The notes: generated by a model from the letters alone, not told the origin. A stretch of DNA of 64,000 bases from JBAYDV01 sp041672845 (GCA_041672845.1 JBAYYV010000004.1:124001-188000), one strand, 5' to 3'; counted from the stretch's first letter, positions 1-8,211 are shown. Program-made: numbers and translations.

Positions 1-405
1 CTAATTTTTATCTTTATTAATTGATTTATAATTAACTGGAATTATACCCTCTACTAGTTCACCATTCAGGATATACTTGTTAACGATTTCCTCTGCCTTC
101 TTATCATCTACATAACCGAAAACTATAGGTTCTTCACCTGGCTTTGTAACCTCGATAGTAGGTTCTGCATAGCAGTAGCCCATACATCCTGTTTGTGTTA
201 CCACCGCGGATATATTTTTTTTATCTATCAAGTCAATAAGATGATTCATAATAGGTCTAGCACCGGCGGCAATACCGCACGTCGCCATAGCCACTTTAAT
301 CTGGATAAGTTTTTCAGCATCATTGCCTTTTTCCCTTAAATCCATTTCAGAGACTAGAATTTCCTTCATTTTACGGAGGTCATCTAGAGATTTAATTTTA
401 TTCAT
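1..405 (-). CDS. HndB-like thioredoxin-fold [2Fe-2S] ferredoxin of a hydrogenase complex
   Basis: The 134-residue protein resembles the HndB-type small subunit of NAD(P)-linked, electron-bifurcating [FeFe] hydrogenases, which carries electrons in the cytoplasm between the flavin subunit and the H-cluster subunit. The signature is visible: C43 in TCGIAAGARP, then C74 and C78 in TQTGCMGYCYAEP, the layout of a thioredoxin-like [2Fe-2S] ferredoxin. I see only three Cys in these motifs, which I recall as usual for HndB-type proteins. The stop codon occupies bases 1-3, so the gene is complete. It is last in a minus-strand cluster of hydrogenase-linked regulators. The NuoE-, NuoF- and HydA-like subunits are not in the window and probably lie to the left. 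Confidence 0.78.
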   Translation of the reverse strand: MNKIKSLDDLRKMKEILVSEMDLREKGNDAEKLIQIKVAMATCGIAAGARPIMNHLIDLIDKKNISAVVTQTGCMGYCYAEPTIEVTKPGEEPIVFGYVDDKKAEEIVNKYILNGELVEGIIPVNYKSINKDKN

Positions 406-500
406 AGGATTGTATTAAAAAGTTAGTATTTATTGTTCTATTTTTATAAATATGTTTCTTTAATGATAATGTTGACAAATGTAGTAAAAAAACCCTAAAA

Positions 501-1046
501 TTAAGTAGTTTTAAGCATATTAATATTTTCAGAAATCATCTCATTAATATACTTGAAAATAGAAGGACTATTAATAGATATTTCTCCTAAAATTTCACTA
601 ACCTGTAAATTATTAAAACGATATTCTAAAGACTTAAATTTATAAATAAAAGTAAAATTTATTTCAGGATTGGCTGTCGCCAATAAAGTCACTGAATTTC
701 CTAAAGGCCCCATAGGAGGACGATCTATATTAGAATAACTAAAAACAGCTTTAGTAATAGTTCCTTTTCCTAATTCAGAGGTTACTACGACACTTCCACC
801 TGTTTGTTCGGCAGTCTGTGTCAATAAAGGAATTCCTAAACCCACTCTTCGAGTAGTCCTAGACGTAAAGAAAGGATCCTTCAACTTTTTAACTTGTTCA
901 GGAGTCATTCCTTTCCCATTATCTGATACTTTTATTATTAATCTATCATTATCTATATCCTCATGAACTAGAAGTTCTATATTGGAAGCTTCAGCACGAA
1001 TTGAATTTTGTACAATATCCAATATGTGCATTGACAAATTATTCAT
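501..1046 (-). CDS. Hydrogenase-associated HATPase (GHKL) protein
   Basis: A 181-residue protein with a GHKL-type ATP-binding fold and no histidine phosphorylation domain. The N-box is HILDIVQNSIRA (residues 7-18). The G1 box DNGKGM lies near residue 43 and the G2 box VGLGIPLL near 68. The last 70 residues form an extra domain with no motif I recognise. Such proteins accompany [FeFe] hydrogenase operons in Clostridia, Thermotogae and Bacteroidetes, but their substrate is unknown to me; a serine kinase or anti-sigma-like role is inferred from the fold. It sits 8 bp after the PHP gene and 95 bp before the HndB-like gene, so it is probably cotranscribed with both. Confidence 0.8.
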   Translation of the reverse strand: MNNLSMHILDIVQNSIRAEASNIELLVHEDIDNDRLIIKVSDNGKGMTPEQVKKLKDPFFTSRTTRRVGLGIPLLTQTAEQTGGSVVVTSELGKGTITKAVFSYSNIDRPPMGPLGNSVTLLATANPEINFTFIYKFKSLEYRFNNLQVSEILGEISINSPSIFKYINEMISENINMLKTT

Positions 1047-1054
1047 AGAAAAAT

Positions 1055-1798
1055 TTATTTACAATCTACAAAACGGCCATTTTCCCGTCTAAAAGCCATT
1101 CTGATTTCATCGAAACTCAATTCATTAATATGAAAGAAAGTTTCACACTGTCCGAAATAAGAAGGGAAATGAGCATCTGAAGATCTTATATATTGTTTAT
1201 TTAATTTTTTTATATACGGATTTGAAGAAAGAAATTCTTCAATATTGCATTTAGCAGAAAATTCTAAAGCATCGGCCTTAAGATCACTTGGAATAAATCC
1301 TAATTGAGAAATCACAGAAGTACTAGTTTTATCTATATGAGCAGGAATAAAAATTCCATCTAAAGAATGAACAAAAACTTCAATTTCTGTAATAGACTGA
1401 TCAGTAGCAGAAATCAATAAACGTTCTTCTTGTTCTAACACTTCCTCTTTTTCATTTACTAATAATTGATAGCCAAAATAATCAGGATTATTCTTAATAT
1501 TAGGCAAGTGTTCACTTAAATAAGACTGCAATTCATCAAGTCTATCCATATCACAAAAAGCAAGACAATGCGCCTCTTCTTTAGTAGTTATTTCAGCACC
1601 ACATAAAATAAAAGGAAACCCGTTTCCGACTATCCTTTTTATTTCTCTTGCTTGTAAAGTGGTATTATGGTCTGTAATACCTATAATATCATATTTTTTT
1701 TCTTTAGCAGTAGAAATAATAAAACTAGGTGTCATCTCTAAATCGCCACAAGGAGACAACACCGTATGATTATGTAAATCTGCTTTAAAGATCTTCAT
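1055..1798 (-). CDS. PHP-domain metal-dependent phosphoesterase-like protein
   Basis: This 247-residue protein has the metal-binding motifs of the PHP (polymerase and histidinol phosphatase) superfamily: ADLHNHTVLSPCG near residue 6, ITDHNT near 41, the GAEIT and AHCLAF segments near 67-80, IPAHIDK near 152 and SSDAHFPSYFG near 206. It should be a cytoplasmic hydrolase acting on a phosphoester; the substrate cannot be read from sequence. Its ATG shares one base with the stop of the upstream DRTGG gene, which suggests translational coupling. It lies inside the hydrogenase-linked set, so a role in turning over a signalling phosphate made by the neighbouring ATPases is a reasonable inference, not a demonstrated one. 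Confidence 0.85.
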   Translation of the reverse strand: MKIFKADLHNHTVLSPCGDLEMTPSFIISTAKEKKYDIIGITDHNTTLQAREIKRIVGNGFPFILCGAEITTKEEAHCLAFCDMDRLDELQSYLSEHLPNIKNNPDYFGYQLLVNEKEEVLEQEERLLISATDQSITEIEVFVHSLDGIFIPAHIDKTSTSVISQLGFIPSDLKADALEFSAKCNIEEFLSSNPYIKKLNKQYIRSSDAHFPSYFGQCETFFHINELSFDEIRMAFRRENGRFVDCK

Positions 1799-2133
1799 TA
1801 TTTATGAAGAGCCTGATACAATCTACCTGATAATTCAAAAGTTTTTTCATCAGTACTTAAAATCGGAATGTTTTCTTCCTCTGATACATCGAAAGCATCA
1901 GATTCAGGTTCCAACCCTTTTACTAAAATCACACAAGATATTTCCTTAAGTGAGGCTATAGCCATCACATTTTTATGAGTTTGAAGAGTGATCCAAACGT
2001 CACCTTCATTAGCATTACCCATAACATCAGAAAGTAAATCAGATACATAGGCATTTTTAACCTCTCTATCTAAACCTTTCTTACCTGAAACTACTGTTAG
2101 TCCAAGTTCTTTTACGATATCTCTAACTGTCAT
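1798..2133 (-). CDS. DRTGG-domain protein (first of two)
   Basis: A small 111-residue stand-alone DRTGG-domain protein. In larger proteins this domain is found beside CBS domains and in phosphotransacetylases, and is thought to bind a ligand or mediate protein contacts. The N-terminal pattern (TVRDIVKELGLTVVSGKKGLDREVKNAYVSDLLSDVM, residues 2-38) is shared in outline with the paralogue at 4023-4367. That pattern is a short helix, a GxxxLD..V turn and then the SDLLSDVM segment. The stop overlaps the PHP start by one base. A regulatory role with the adjacent HsfB-like and HATPase proteins is inferred from context. Confidence 0.75.
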   Translation of the reverse strand: MTVRDIVKELGLTVVSGKKGLDREVKNAYVSDLLSDVMGNANEGDVWITLQTHKNVMAIASLKEISCVILVKGLEPESDAFDVSEEENIPILSTDEKTFELSGRLYQALHK

Positions 2134-2173
2134 AATAAAATGTATTAATATATTTTTGTTGAGTTTTTCTTTA

Positions 2174-3601
2174 TTATCTAGGATTCTTTTTATTAAGTTT
2201 CCTTTTCTCTTTGAGATTTTCTTTCTTTTTAAATTCCTTTTTCTTATTTATTTCCTCTTTCTTATTTAATTTATTATTACTTATAAATCTTTTATCTCCC
2301 CAAACCTTTTCCATCATATTTATACCTTCTTCCAAACTAATATCGCCTTCTTTTTCAGCTATTGATCTCATAAAGATACAATTATTTAAACTAGCTTCTC
2401 CTCTTACTATGTCTGCTGACAATGCTTCACAACTCGGAGCCCCACAAGCCCCACAGTCTATACCTGGAAGCAATGATGCTATCTTATTAGCTTTATCCAT
2501 CTTTTCTATAGCTTTTATAAGATCAGTATCAAATTTAACCATAGAACGAGGTTCTATAGAATCCATATGAATATATGAAGAACAATAACGACGATATTCT
2601 CCCACTAAATTATGAGTTTCGGGATATTTTTTAGAGCTCTCTCTTAATCTGTTAGCACCTATAAATCTATTACACTGAGCTAAAATTCCTCCAGCACAAG
2701 ATTCATCACAAATTCTTAATTCTAAGAAATCCACATCATCTATTTCATTATTTTCAAGCCTTTCTAAAAAAGAAATAACATTAGCTATACCATCTATAGC
2801 TAAGGATGTACCTTCTATAGCAGAAGATTCTCCTCCTGTAGTAGGCCAAAGAACACCTCTAGAAGATAAAGGTAAAGTTTCTATCTTTTTATTTTTTTCG
2901 AATTTATTCTGTTTGAAAGCTAAATAGACCTTATTATATAAATAATCCATATTAATAACACCATCCACAGGAGATTTATAACCTCCTATAGGTGACTTAA
3001 CAGCAGCTATTTTAGCAATACATGGAGTCACATAAAATATTCCCATATCGCTAGACTTTTGGCCTTCTTTCTTGGCTCTATTTTGATAATATTCTGCAGT
3101 AGATTCTAATGGTGGATAAAGGAGCATAACATTATTCAATAAAGAAGGAAATCTAACCTGAATTAATCTAATTACGGCAGGGCAGAAAGAAGAAATCACA
3201 GGACGAACCTTAGCTTGTCTTATATAAGAATTGATTTCACTAATAAGAGAATCCACACTCTGTTCTACAGGACATACTTCAGTAAATCCCATATTCAAAA
3301 GAATCTGGTCTACTACATCCTTAGGTATCACACCCTCAAACTGAGCATAAAAAATTACAGAAACTAATAAAACTCTTCTTTTATAATCAAATATTTTTGT
3401 GAAATCATCATCTACCACTGTGATAGCATGAGTAGGACACACTCTATAACATTCACCACAATCTATGCACCAGTCAGCATGTAAATGAGCCTTCCCATTG
3501 GTAACCCTTAAGGCTTCAGTGGGACAAACTTTCATACAATGAGAACAGCCTATACACTTATCCTCATTAATAGTCAACGTACTATGAAAAGAATTATACA
3601 A
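2174..3601 (-). CDS. HsfB-like sensory [FeFe] hydrogenase-domain iron-sulfur protein
   Basis: A 475-residue iron-sulfur protein. Two ferredoxin-type [4Fe-4S] motifs come first (C16, C19, C22, C26 and C45, C48, C51, C55). A divergent [FeFe] hydrogenase large-subunit domain follows, with C140 in SSFCPAV, C194 in TPCIAK, and C298/C302 in CDESC. A further cluster motif is C383-C386-C391-C408. All four Cys that would hold the H-cluster cubane are present. The proton-shuttle Cys of the usual TSCCP motif is Phe139, and the Glu of MPCxxKxxE is Ala200. This fits a sensory rather than a bulk catalytic enzyme. The last 35 residues are a Lys/Glu/Asn-rich tail. It lies in a tight run with RsbT-like and DRTGG genes. 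Confidence 0.8.
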   Translation of the reverse strand: MYNSFHSTLTINEDKCIGCSHCMKVCPTEALRVTNGKAHLHADWCIDCGECYRVCPTHAITVVDDDFTKIFDYKRRVLLVSVIFYAQFEGVIPKDVVDQILLNMGFTEVCPVEQSVDSLISEINSYIRQAKVRPVISSFCPAVIRLIQVRFPSLLNNVMLLYPPLESTAEYYQNRAKKEGQKSSDMGIFYVTPCIAKIAAVKSPIGGYKSPVDGVINMDYLYNKVYLAFKQNKFEKNKKIETLPLSSRGVLWPTTGGESSAIEGTSLAIDGIANVISFLERLENNEIDDVDFLELRICDESCAGGILAQCNRFIGANRLRESSKKYPETHNLVGEYRRYCSSYIHMDSIEPRSMVKFDTDLIKAIEKMDKANKIASLLPGIDCGACGAPSCEALSADIVRGEASLNNCIFMRSIAEKEGDISLEEGINMMEKVWGDKRFISNNKLNKKEEINKKKEFKKKENLKEKRKLNKKNPR

Positions 3602-3607
3602 TAATAA

Positions 3608-4021
3608 TTAATTAAATTTTAAATAAATAGTAACCACAGTACCGACTCCATCTTTTGATTCTATTTTAAGATCATCGGCATTATCTTTAATATTAGGTAA
3701 TCCCATTCCTGCGCCAAATCCCATTTCTCTAACTTGATCACTTGCAGTAGAAAAACCTTTTACCATAGCTTTTTCTATATCTGGAATACCAGGACCTCTA
3801 TCTTTAAATACGACTTTAATACCATCTGATTCAATATCAGCAGTTATCACACCTCCAAAAGAATGAGCGACTATATTCACCTCTGCTTCATATAAAGCCA
3901 CCACAGCTCTTTTTATAATAGTAGGATTAACTCCTAATTGTTTTAACGTTTTTTTTATCTTGGAAGATGCATATCCAGCGTTAGTGAAATCACCAGCCGT
4001 TATCTCATATTCTTGTGTCAT
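3608..4021 (-). CDS. RsbT/RsbW-type serine kinase-like anti-sigma regulator
   Basis: A 137-residue single-domain GHKL ATPase of the RsbT/RsbW kind. The N-box is EAEVNIVAHS (near residue 46), the G1 box is DRGPGIPDIE (near 73) and the G2 box is GFGAGMGLPNIK (near 100). Family members phosphorylate a Ser/Thr on a partner (STAS or anti-anti-sigma) protein. No STAS protein is in the window, so the partner here is unknown; the adjacent DRTGG proteins are candidates by position only. It is 1 bp from the DRTGG gene upstream and 6 bp from the HsfB-like gene downstream. Confidence 0.82.
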   Translation of the reverse strand: MTQEYEITAGDFTNAGYASSKIKKTLKQLGVNPTIIKRAVVALYEAEVNIVAHSFGGVITADIESDGIKVVFKDRGPGIPDIEKAMVKGFSTASDQVREMGFGAGMGLPNIKDNADDLKIESKDGVGTVVTIYLKFN

Positions 4022-4022
4022 A

Positions 4023-4367
4023 CTAATAAACTGGTTTTAATCCTTTACCATATAATATACCTGAAGTCTTAAATAATGAATATTTAGTTCTCATCAAAAC
4101 CATGTCATTATCTTTAGCCATTTCGATCATGTCTTTAGTTACTTCTTTATTTCTAGCGATTAAGACATAACTCACATCAGACATCTCCGCAGTTCTTATG
4201 CACTGATTATTAGAAAGACCAGTAATAAGTAAAAAATCTTCTGTACGTAGTGTTAATACATCACTCATTAAATCAGAAGCAAAAGCAAAATCGACATTTT
4301 TGTCAAGATTTTCCTTACCTACTACTACTTCAGCATCTAACAATTCAACTATTTCTTTTAGTTTCAT
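4023..4367 (-). CDS. DRTGG-domain protein (second of two)
   Basis: A 114-residue paralogue of the DRTGG protein at 1798-2133, with the same layout: LKEIVELLDAEVVVG, a LDKNVDFAF turn, then ASDLMSDVL near residue 30. Identity between the two by eye is limited, so the duplication is old. It is the first gene of the sensor group and is followed at once by the RsbT-like gene. The domain is assumed to bind a small ligand or contact its partner; the ligand is unknown. The gene lies 5 bp after the GNAT-like gene, so both may be read from the promoter upstream of that gene. Confidence 0.75.
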   Translation of the reverse strand: MKLKEIVELLDAEVVVGKENLDKNVDFAFASDLMSDVLTLRTEDFLLITGLSNNQCIRTAEMSDVSYVLIARNKEVTKDMIEMAKDNDMVLMRTKYSLFKTSGILYGKGLKPVY

Positions 4368-4372
4368 AACGC

Positions 4373-5491
4373 TTAAATCTTTTTAATAAAGCACCTTCGT
4401 CTCATATAAAGTTCTTTATTTTTATAACTATCCCAAACTTTTACAGCAGGATTATTTTCTATTTGAGGATTTGTGATAGCATATTTTATTTTATTTTTCT
4501 GAAAACTATGGGCAAGATACGAATGGAAAATAGATGAAACACCTCTAGATTTCCATTTAGGATCTACTCCTACCATCATCAAGTCTATAGTATCATAATG
4601 CCTAAATTCATGTAACAAGCTTATCCAGCCAAATGGGAAAAGATGGCCTTTAGTTTTTTGAAAAGCCTTGGACATAAAAGGCATACAAACACCATAAGCA
4701 GCTATTATCTCTTCATCATCCATAACAAAACAATTCAGTTCAGGACGAAGCAAAGAAATATAATGTTTACCTAAAACTTCTACTTCATCTCTGCTTAAAG
4801 GTACAAAATTATATACACTCCTAAAAGTTTTATTATAATTTTTAAAGAATAATTCTGCTACAGACGATTGTTTTTTTAATTTATTAACATTTATGACTTT
4901 TAGCGGATACTTTTCAAGTAAAATTTTACTTAATCTATCTAACCTTTCAGTAGAACCTTGATTCGCAGATAATTTATACTGTACCCAATCTATTTCTTTT
5001 TCAAAACCCAACTTCTGTATAAATTCTGGATAATACGAGAAATTATATATACAATTAGTAGGAGGAATATTATCAAATCCTTCTATTAACATACCTTGTT
5101 TATACCATGTATTATATCCTAAAGGTCCATGGATTTCATTCATGCCTTCAGATTTTGCCCATTCTTGAGCTTTATTTATTAACAACCTAGCTATTTCTAT
5201 ATCTTTTTCAAACTCTATCCACCCAAATCTAGCTCTTTTTGTTTTATATATTTCGTTGTATTTCGGATTTATAATACCACAGATTCTACCTACACATTTA
5301 TCTACTTTAAGTACTATCCACATTTTCATTTTACAATATTCCAAACATGGACTTTTTGTAAAAATCTTTTTCTCATCAGATTTTAAATTAGGCACATACT
5401 GAGGAGTATTTCTGTATAACCTATCTGGTAAGCTAATGAATTTTTTGAAATCCTTTTTATTGTCGACCTCTCTAATAATATAATCAGTCAT
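4373..5491 (-). CDS. GNAT-like acetyltransferase superfamily protein, function unknown
   Basis: A 372-residue soluble protein resembling the conserved Bacteroidetes/Firmicutes family annotated as N-acetyltransferase or hypothetical. It starts TDYIIREVDNKKDFKKFI, typical of these proteins. A C-terminal segment (MMVGVDPKWKSRGVSSIFH, near residue 306) resembles the acetyl-CoA-binding motif A of GNAT folds. The substrate is unknown. An exact TATTTTTG -7-like element ends four bases before the ATG, implying a very short or absent leader. It precedes the hydrogenase sensor cluster with a 5-bp gap, so it may head that operon without being functionally related. Confidence 0.65.
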   Translation of the reverse strand: MTDYIIREVDNKKDFKKFISLPDRLYRNTPQYVPNLKSDEKKIFTKSPCLEYCKMKMWIVLKVDKCVGRICGIINPKYNEIYKTKRARFGWIEFEKDIEIARLLINKAQEWAKSEGMNEIHGPLGYNTWYKQGMLIEGFDNIPPTNCIYNFSYYPEFIQKLGFEKEIDWVQYKLSANQGSTERLDRLSKILLEKYPLKVINVNKLKKQSSVAELFFKNYNKTFRSVYNFVPLSRDEVEVLGKHYISLLRPELNCFVMDDEEIIAAYGVCMPFMSKAFQKTKGHLFPFGWISLLHEFRHYDTIDLMMVGVDPKWKSRGVSSIFHSYLAHSFQKNKIKYAITNPQIENNPAVKVWDSYKNKELYMRRRCFIKKI

Positions 5492-5495
5492 AGGA

Positions 5496-5503
5496 CAAAA
5501 ATA
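5496..5503 (-). promoter_or_regulatory. Predicted -7 element (TATTTTTG) of the GNAT gene; near-leaderless
   Basis: On the minus strand TATTTTTG matches the Bacteroidetes -7 consensus TAnnTTTG exactly. Its last base is four bases before the ATG at 5491, so the expected transcription start falls about one base before the start codon. A TTTG lies upstream, but at about 24 bp, longer than the usual 19-21. In an AT-rich spacer the match could be chance. Confidence 0.4.
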
Positions 5504-5555
5504 ACAAAAAAACTGCTAAAAATCTGTCAAACCTTCTTTTTTATTAGAAACCTTT

Positions 5556-6335
5556 TTAATTAATACGGAGAAAACTCAATGCTTCTTGTGCACATACACA
5601 ACCAAATACTGCTGGCATGTAAGAAATACTTCCTGTTTGAGATTTTTTATTCGTTTCACCCACTACCGGAATAATAGCATTTCTATCAGGTAATTCTTCA
5701 GAAAACACCACCTTAAAACCTTTATATATTCCCATTTTTCTAAGATTTTTGCGAATAATATAAGCAAGAGGACAATTAAAAGATTTAGATACATCTGCAA
5801 TACGAATTTTAGTAGCATCATATTTGGCTCCTACTCCCATAGATGAAACTATAGGAATAGAATTATGTACACAATAAGAAATAAGAGCTAATTTAGGTGC
5901 TAATGTATCTATAGCATCTATTAAATAATCTATCTTATTCGTGTCTTTATCATCCTTTTCAGATTTATTATTATGAATATCAGAAATATTTAAAGATAAA
6001 ATTTTTTCAATATTATCTGATGTTAAATACTCATCAGATATAATTACATCTAATTCAGGATTTATATCTAATAATCTTTTATACATTAATTTTACCTTAG
6101 ATTTATGAATAGTAGAATCCATGGCCAGTAACTGCCTATTTTTATTAGAAATAGAAATATTATCTGAATCTAAAATAAATAGATGACCTACTCCAGCTCT
6201 AGCTAACATTTCAGCTGCATACGCACCTACTCCACCTAATCCTATAATAGCACACCTTTTAGTAACTAATTTATCTACTATTTCTTTTCCCATAAGTAGT
6301 TCAGTTCTTTCAGTCCATTTTTCTACTTTTTTCAT
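5556..6335 (-). CDS. tcdA: tRNA threonylcarbamoyladenosine dehydratase (TcdA/YgdL)
   Basis: A 259-residue E1-like (ThiF/MoeB superfamily) enzyme that uses ATP to cyclise t6A at position 37 of ANN-decoding tRNAs. The N-terminus RTELLMGKEIVDKL is typical of TcdA. The nucleotide-binding loop IIGLGGVGAYAAEMLARAG is at about 28-46, and the NKNRQ adenylation motif is near 64. A hydrophilic Lys/Asp/Asn-rich insert (about residues 118-133) looks like a low-complexity expansion. It follows mazG by 16 bp on the same strand and is probably cotranscribed with it. Generic ThiF/MoeB adenylyltransferase is the alternative; the RTELLMG start and the length favour TcdA. Confidence 0.88.
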   Translation of the reverse strand: MKKVEKWTERTELLMGKEIVDKLVTKRCAIIGLGGVGAYAAEMLARAGVGHLFILDSDNISISNKNRQLLAMDSTIHKSKVKLMYKRLLDINPELDVIISDEYLTSDNIEKILSLNISDIHNNKSEKDDKDTNKIDYLIDAIDTLAPKLALISYCVHNSIPIVSSMGVGAKYDATKIRIADVSKSFNCPLAYIIRKNLRKMGIYKGFKVVFSEELPDRNAIIPVVGETNKKSQTGSISYMPAVFGCVCAQEALSFLRIN

Positions 6336-6351
6336 ATCTATTTCTACAAAT

Positions 6352-7221
6352 CTATTTTTTTTCCAAAGTTTTGGCTTCTTCCCAATATTTATCCATTTCT
6401 TCTAAAGTCATATCTTTAAGTGATCTTCCTTTACGAATAGTCTGTTCTTCTAAATAAGTGAATCTCCTCTTAAATTTCTGACAAGTTAATTCAAGAGCTG
6501 TATCAGGATTTAATTTGTAAAGTCTAGCAGCATTTATTATAGAAAAAAGAACATCTCCCAATTCTTCTTTAGCTGGTTTTCTGACACTTGCTTTAGTTTG
6601 AGAATCTGCATCTTCTGGAAGATCATCTAAATTACAAATTTCATCTTGTAATTCTTTCATTTCTTCTGCCACCTTGTCCCATACTTGGGATCTTTCTTCC
6701 CAGTCAAATCCTACAGCTCTAGCCTTATCTTGCATTCTATAAGCTTTGATCATTACTGGAAGTGAATCAGGTACACCAGAAAGAACTCTTTTATTTCCAT
6801 CTTTTTCTTTAACTTTTAATTGTTCCCAGTTTTTAATTACTTGATCTGCAGTATCTACTTTAGACATAGATTTAGCTTCTTCACTCTGAGGTTTGAATAC
6901 GTGAGGATGTCTATATATTAATTTATCGCATAATAAATCTATTACATTTATTATATCAAATTCTTTCTTTTCTTCACCTATTTTAGAGTAAAATACTATA
7001 TGAAGAAGAACATCTCCTAATTCCTTGGAGATGCTCTGATAATCAGATTTCATTATAGCATCACTTAATTCGTAAGTTTCTTCTATAGTTTGAGTTCTAA
7101 GAGATTCCATGGTTTGTTTTTTATCCCAAGGACATTTTACTCTTAATTCTTCCATTATGTCTAATAAACGAGCGAAGGCTTCCATTTGACTGAGCCTTTT
7201 ATCACTATATTCCTTTTCCAT
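6352..7221 (-). CDS. mazG: Nucleoside triphosphate pyrophosphohydrolase MazG
   Basis: A 289-residue all-alpha NTP pyrophosphatase that hydrolyses (d)NTPs to NMP and pyrophosphate, a house-cleaning and stress role. Two MazG domains are visible. The first has CPWDKKQTMESLRTQTIEE (from about residue 30) with EETYELSDAI and KELGDVLLHIVFY. The second has KEELGDVLFSIINAARL near 220. The C-terminal LEEMDKYWEEAK is family-typical. It is the first gene before tcdA; 91 bp separates it from the 3' end of aroE. Confidence 0.93.
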   Translation of the reverse strand: MEKEYSDKRLSQMEAFARLLDIMEELRVKCPWDKKQTMESLRTQTIEETYELSDAIMKSDYQSISKELGDVLLHIVFYSKIGEEKKEFDIINVIDLLCDKLIYRHPHVFKPQSEEAKSMSKVDTADQVIKNWEQLKVKEKDGNKRVLSGVPDSLPVMIKAYRMQDKARAVGFDWEERSQVWDKVAEEMKELQDEICNLDDLPEDADSQTKASVRKPAKEELGDVLFSIINAARLYKLNPDTALELTCQKFKRRFTYLEEQTIRKGRSLKDMTLEEMDKYWEEAKTLEKK

Positions 7222-7294
7222 CTGCTATGTATGTATTAAATAAGTATAATTATGTTTTTGAAATACAATTATAAATAATTAATCTTAAAAAAGA

Positions 7295-7319
7295 TATATA
7301 AATTTTAAAAATTTATATA
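7295..7319 (-). terminator. Perfect 12-bp AT palindrome over the aroE stop codon, possible weak terminator
   Basis: A 25-base palindrome (12-bp arms, TATATAAATTTT and its complement, around one A) spans the aroE stop codon at 7313-7315. All pairs are A-T, so it is thermodynamically weak. Its symmetry and position at the gene end suggest a terminator or 3'-end stabiliser; chance in AT-rich DNA is possible. Confidence 0.35.
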
Positions 7320-8185
7320 GCTAATAAATTATGAGCTTGTGCATGTAACCAAACTTCTCCTCCAATATACATTTTACAATTTTTTTCTGGAAAAGTAGGT
7401 TTATGATAATTAGCTTCTATTACTATTTTATTAGTAAAATCTATCGTTTCTAATTCAGGTAATGCTAATGGTAAAGAATATATAATTATATCAGTATTTG
7501 CTATCATTTTTTTAAGAGAAAAAGTAGAAGCTGACATATCTGCAATAGTTAGCCCTTTTAATTCATATCTAGATTCTGCATTATCCGATTTTTTATTAGC
7601 TAAATCTACCTCTTCAGTAATAACTCCAGTATCTAAACGTTCTTTAAATTCTTTAGTTTTCTTAAAACTTCTATTAATAGCTGTAGTGGAAAAGCCCATC
7701 ATCATAGATGCAGCAGTAGCTGCTTTACCTGCCCCTCCTAACCCTATTACTAAAACTTTTATTTTGGAAGAATCTACGAAAACGCTTGGGTCAGCTTGAT
7801 AAACCACATGACTATCAGTATCATCAGAAACTTTTTTACCTGATATCCTGTCTATTGCCATTCTCAAGCATGCAAATACACCTAAAACATCTGTATTGTA
7901 GGCTTTAATTTTTCCATCTTCTTTAACTAGTAAATTAGAGGCCCCGATTATTTCACAAACTGTATCGTGAATATCTGCTCTTTTATATGCATCTACTTTA
8001 TAAGGAGCTGTAACATTTACTGCATCATATTCGTTTAAGAACATTTCATATCCCTTATCGAAATTATCGACATCTAATAAATCATATCTCCAGTTAGGAT
8101 GAGCTTTGCGAAAAATAGCTGGACTTTGAGAATGTGAAATCCCATGCCCTATAAGAGCAAGTTTAAGTTTATAAATATTTTTCAT
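7313..8185 (-). CDS. aroE: Shikimate dehydrogenase
   Basis: A 290-residue NADP-dependent reductase converting 3-dehydroshikimate to shikimate for aromatic amino acid synthesis. The start LALIGHGISHSQSPAIF carries the shikimate-binding SxS. NVTAPYKVDAYK (near 58) supplies the catalytic Lys, AYNTDVLGV is near 96, and the dinucleotide-binding VIGLGGAGKAA is near 147. A roughly 25-residue polar insert (about 115-140) between the substrate and NADP domains is longer than in E. coli AroE. It is third in a lysS, rRNA methyltransferase, aroE run, with a 26-bp gap upstream. Confidence 0.92.
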   Translation of the reverse strand: MKNIYKLKLALIGHGISHSQSPAIFRKAHPNWRYDLLDVDNFDKGYEMFLNEYDAVNVTAPYKVDAYKRADIHDTVCEIIGASNLLVKEDGKIKAYNTDVLGVFACLRMAIDRISGKKVSDDTDSHVVYQADPSVFVDSSKIKVLVIGLGGAGKAATAASMMMGFSTTAINRSFKKTKEFKERLDTGVITEEVDLANKKSDNAESRYELKGLTIADMSASTFSLKKMIANTDIIIYSLPLALPELETIDFTNKIVIEANYHKPTFPEKNCKMYIGGEVWLHAQAHNLLAI

Positions 8186-8211
8186 AATAGAAGTAGAATT
8201 TAATTTATATA

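Noticed and set aside
2211..2570. Plus-strand frame of 119 codons opposite the HsfB-like gene
   Set aside because: It is the antisense shadow of a well-supported iron-sulfur protein gene and has no motif.
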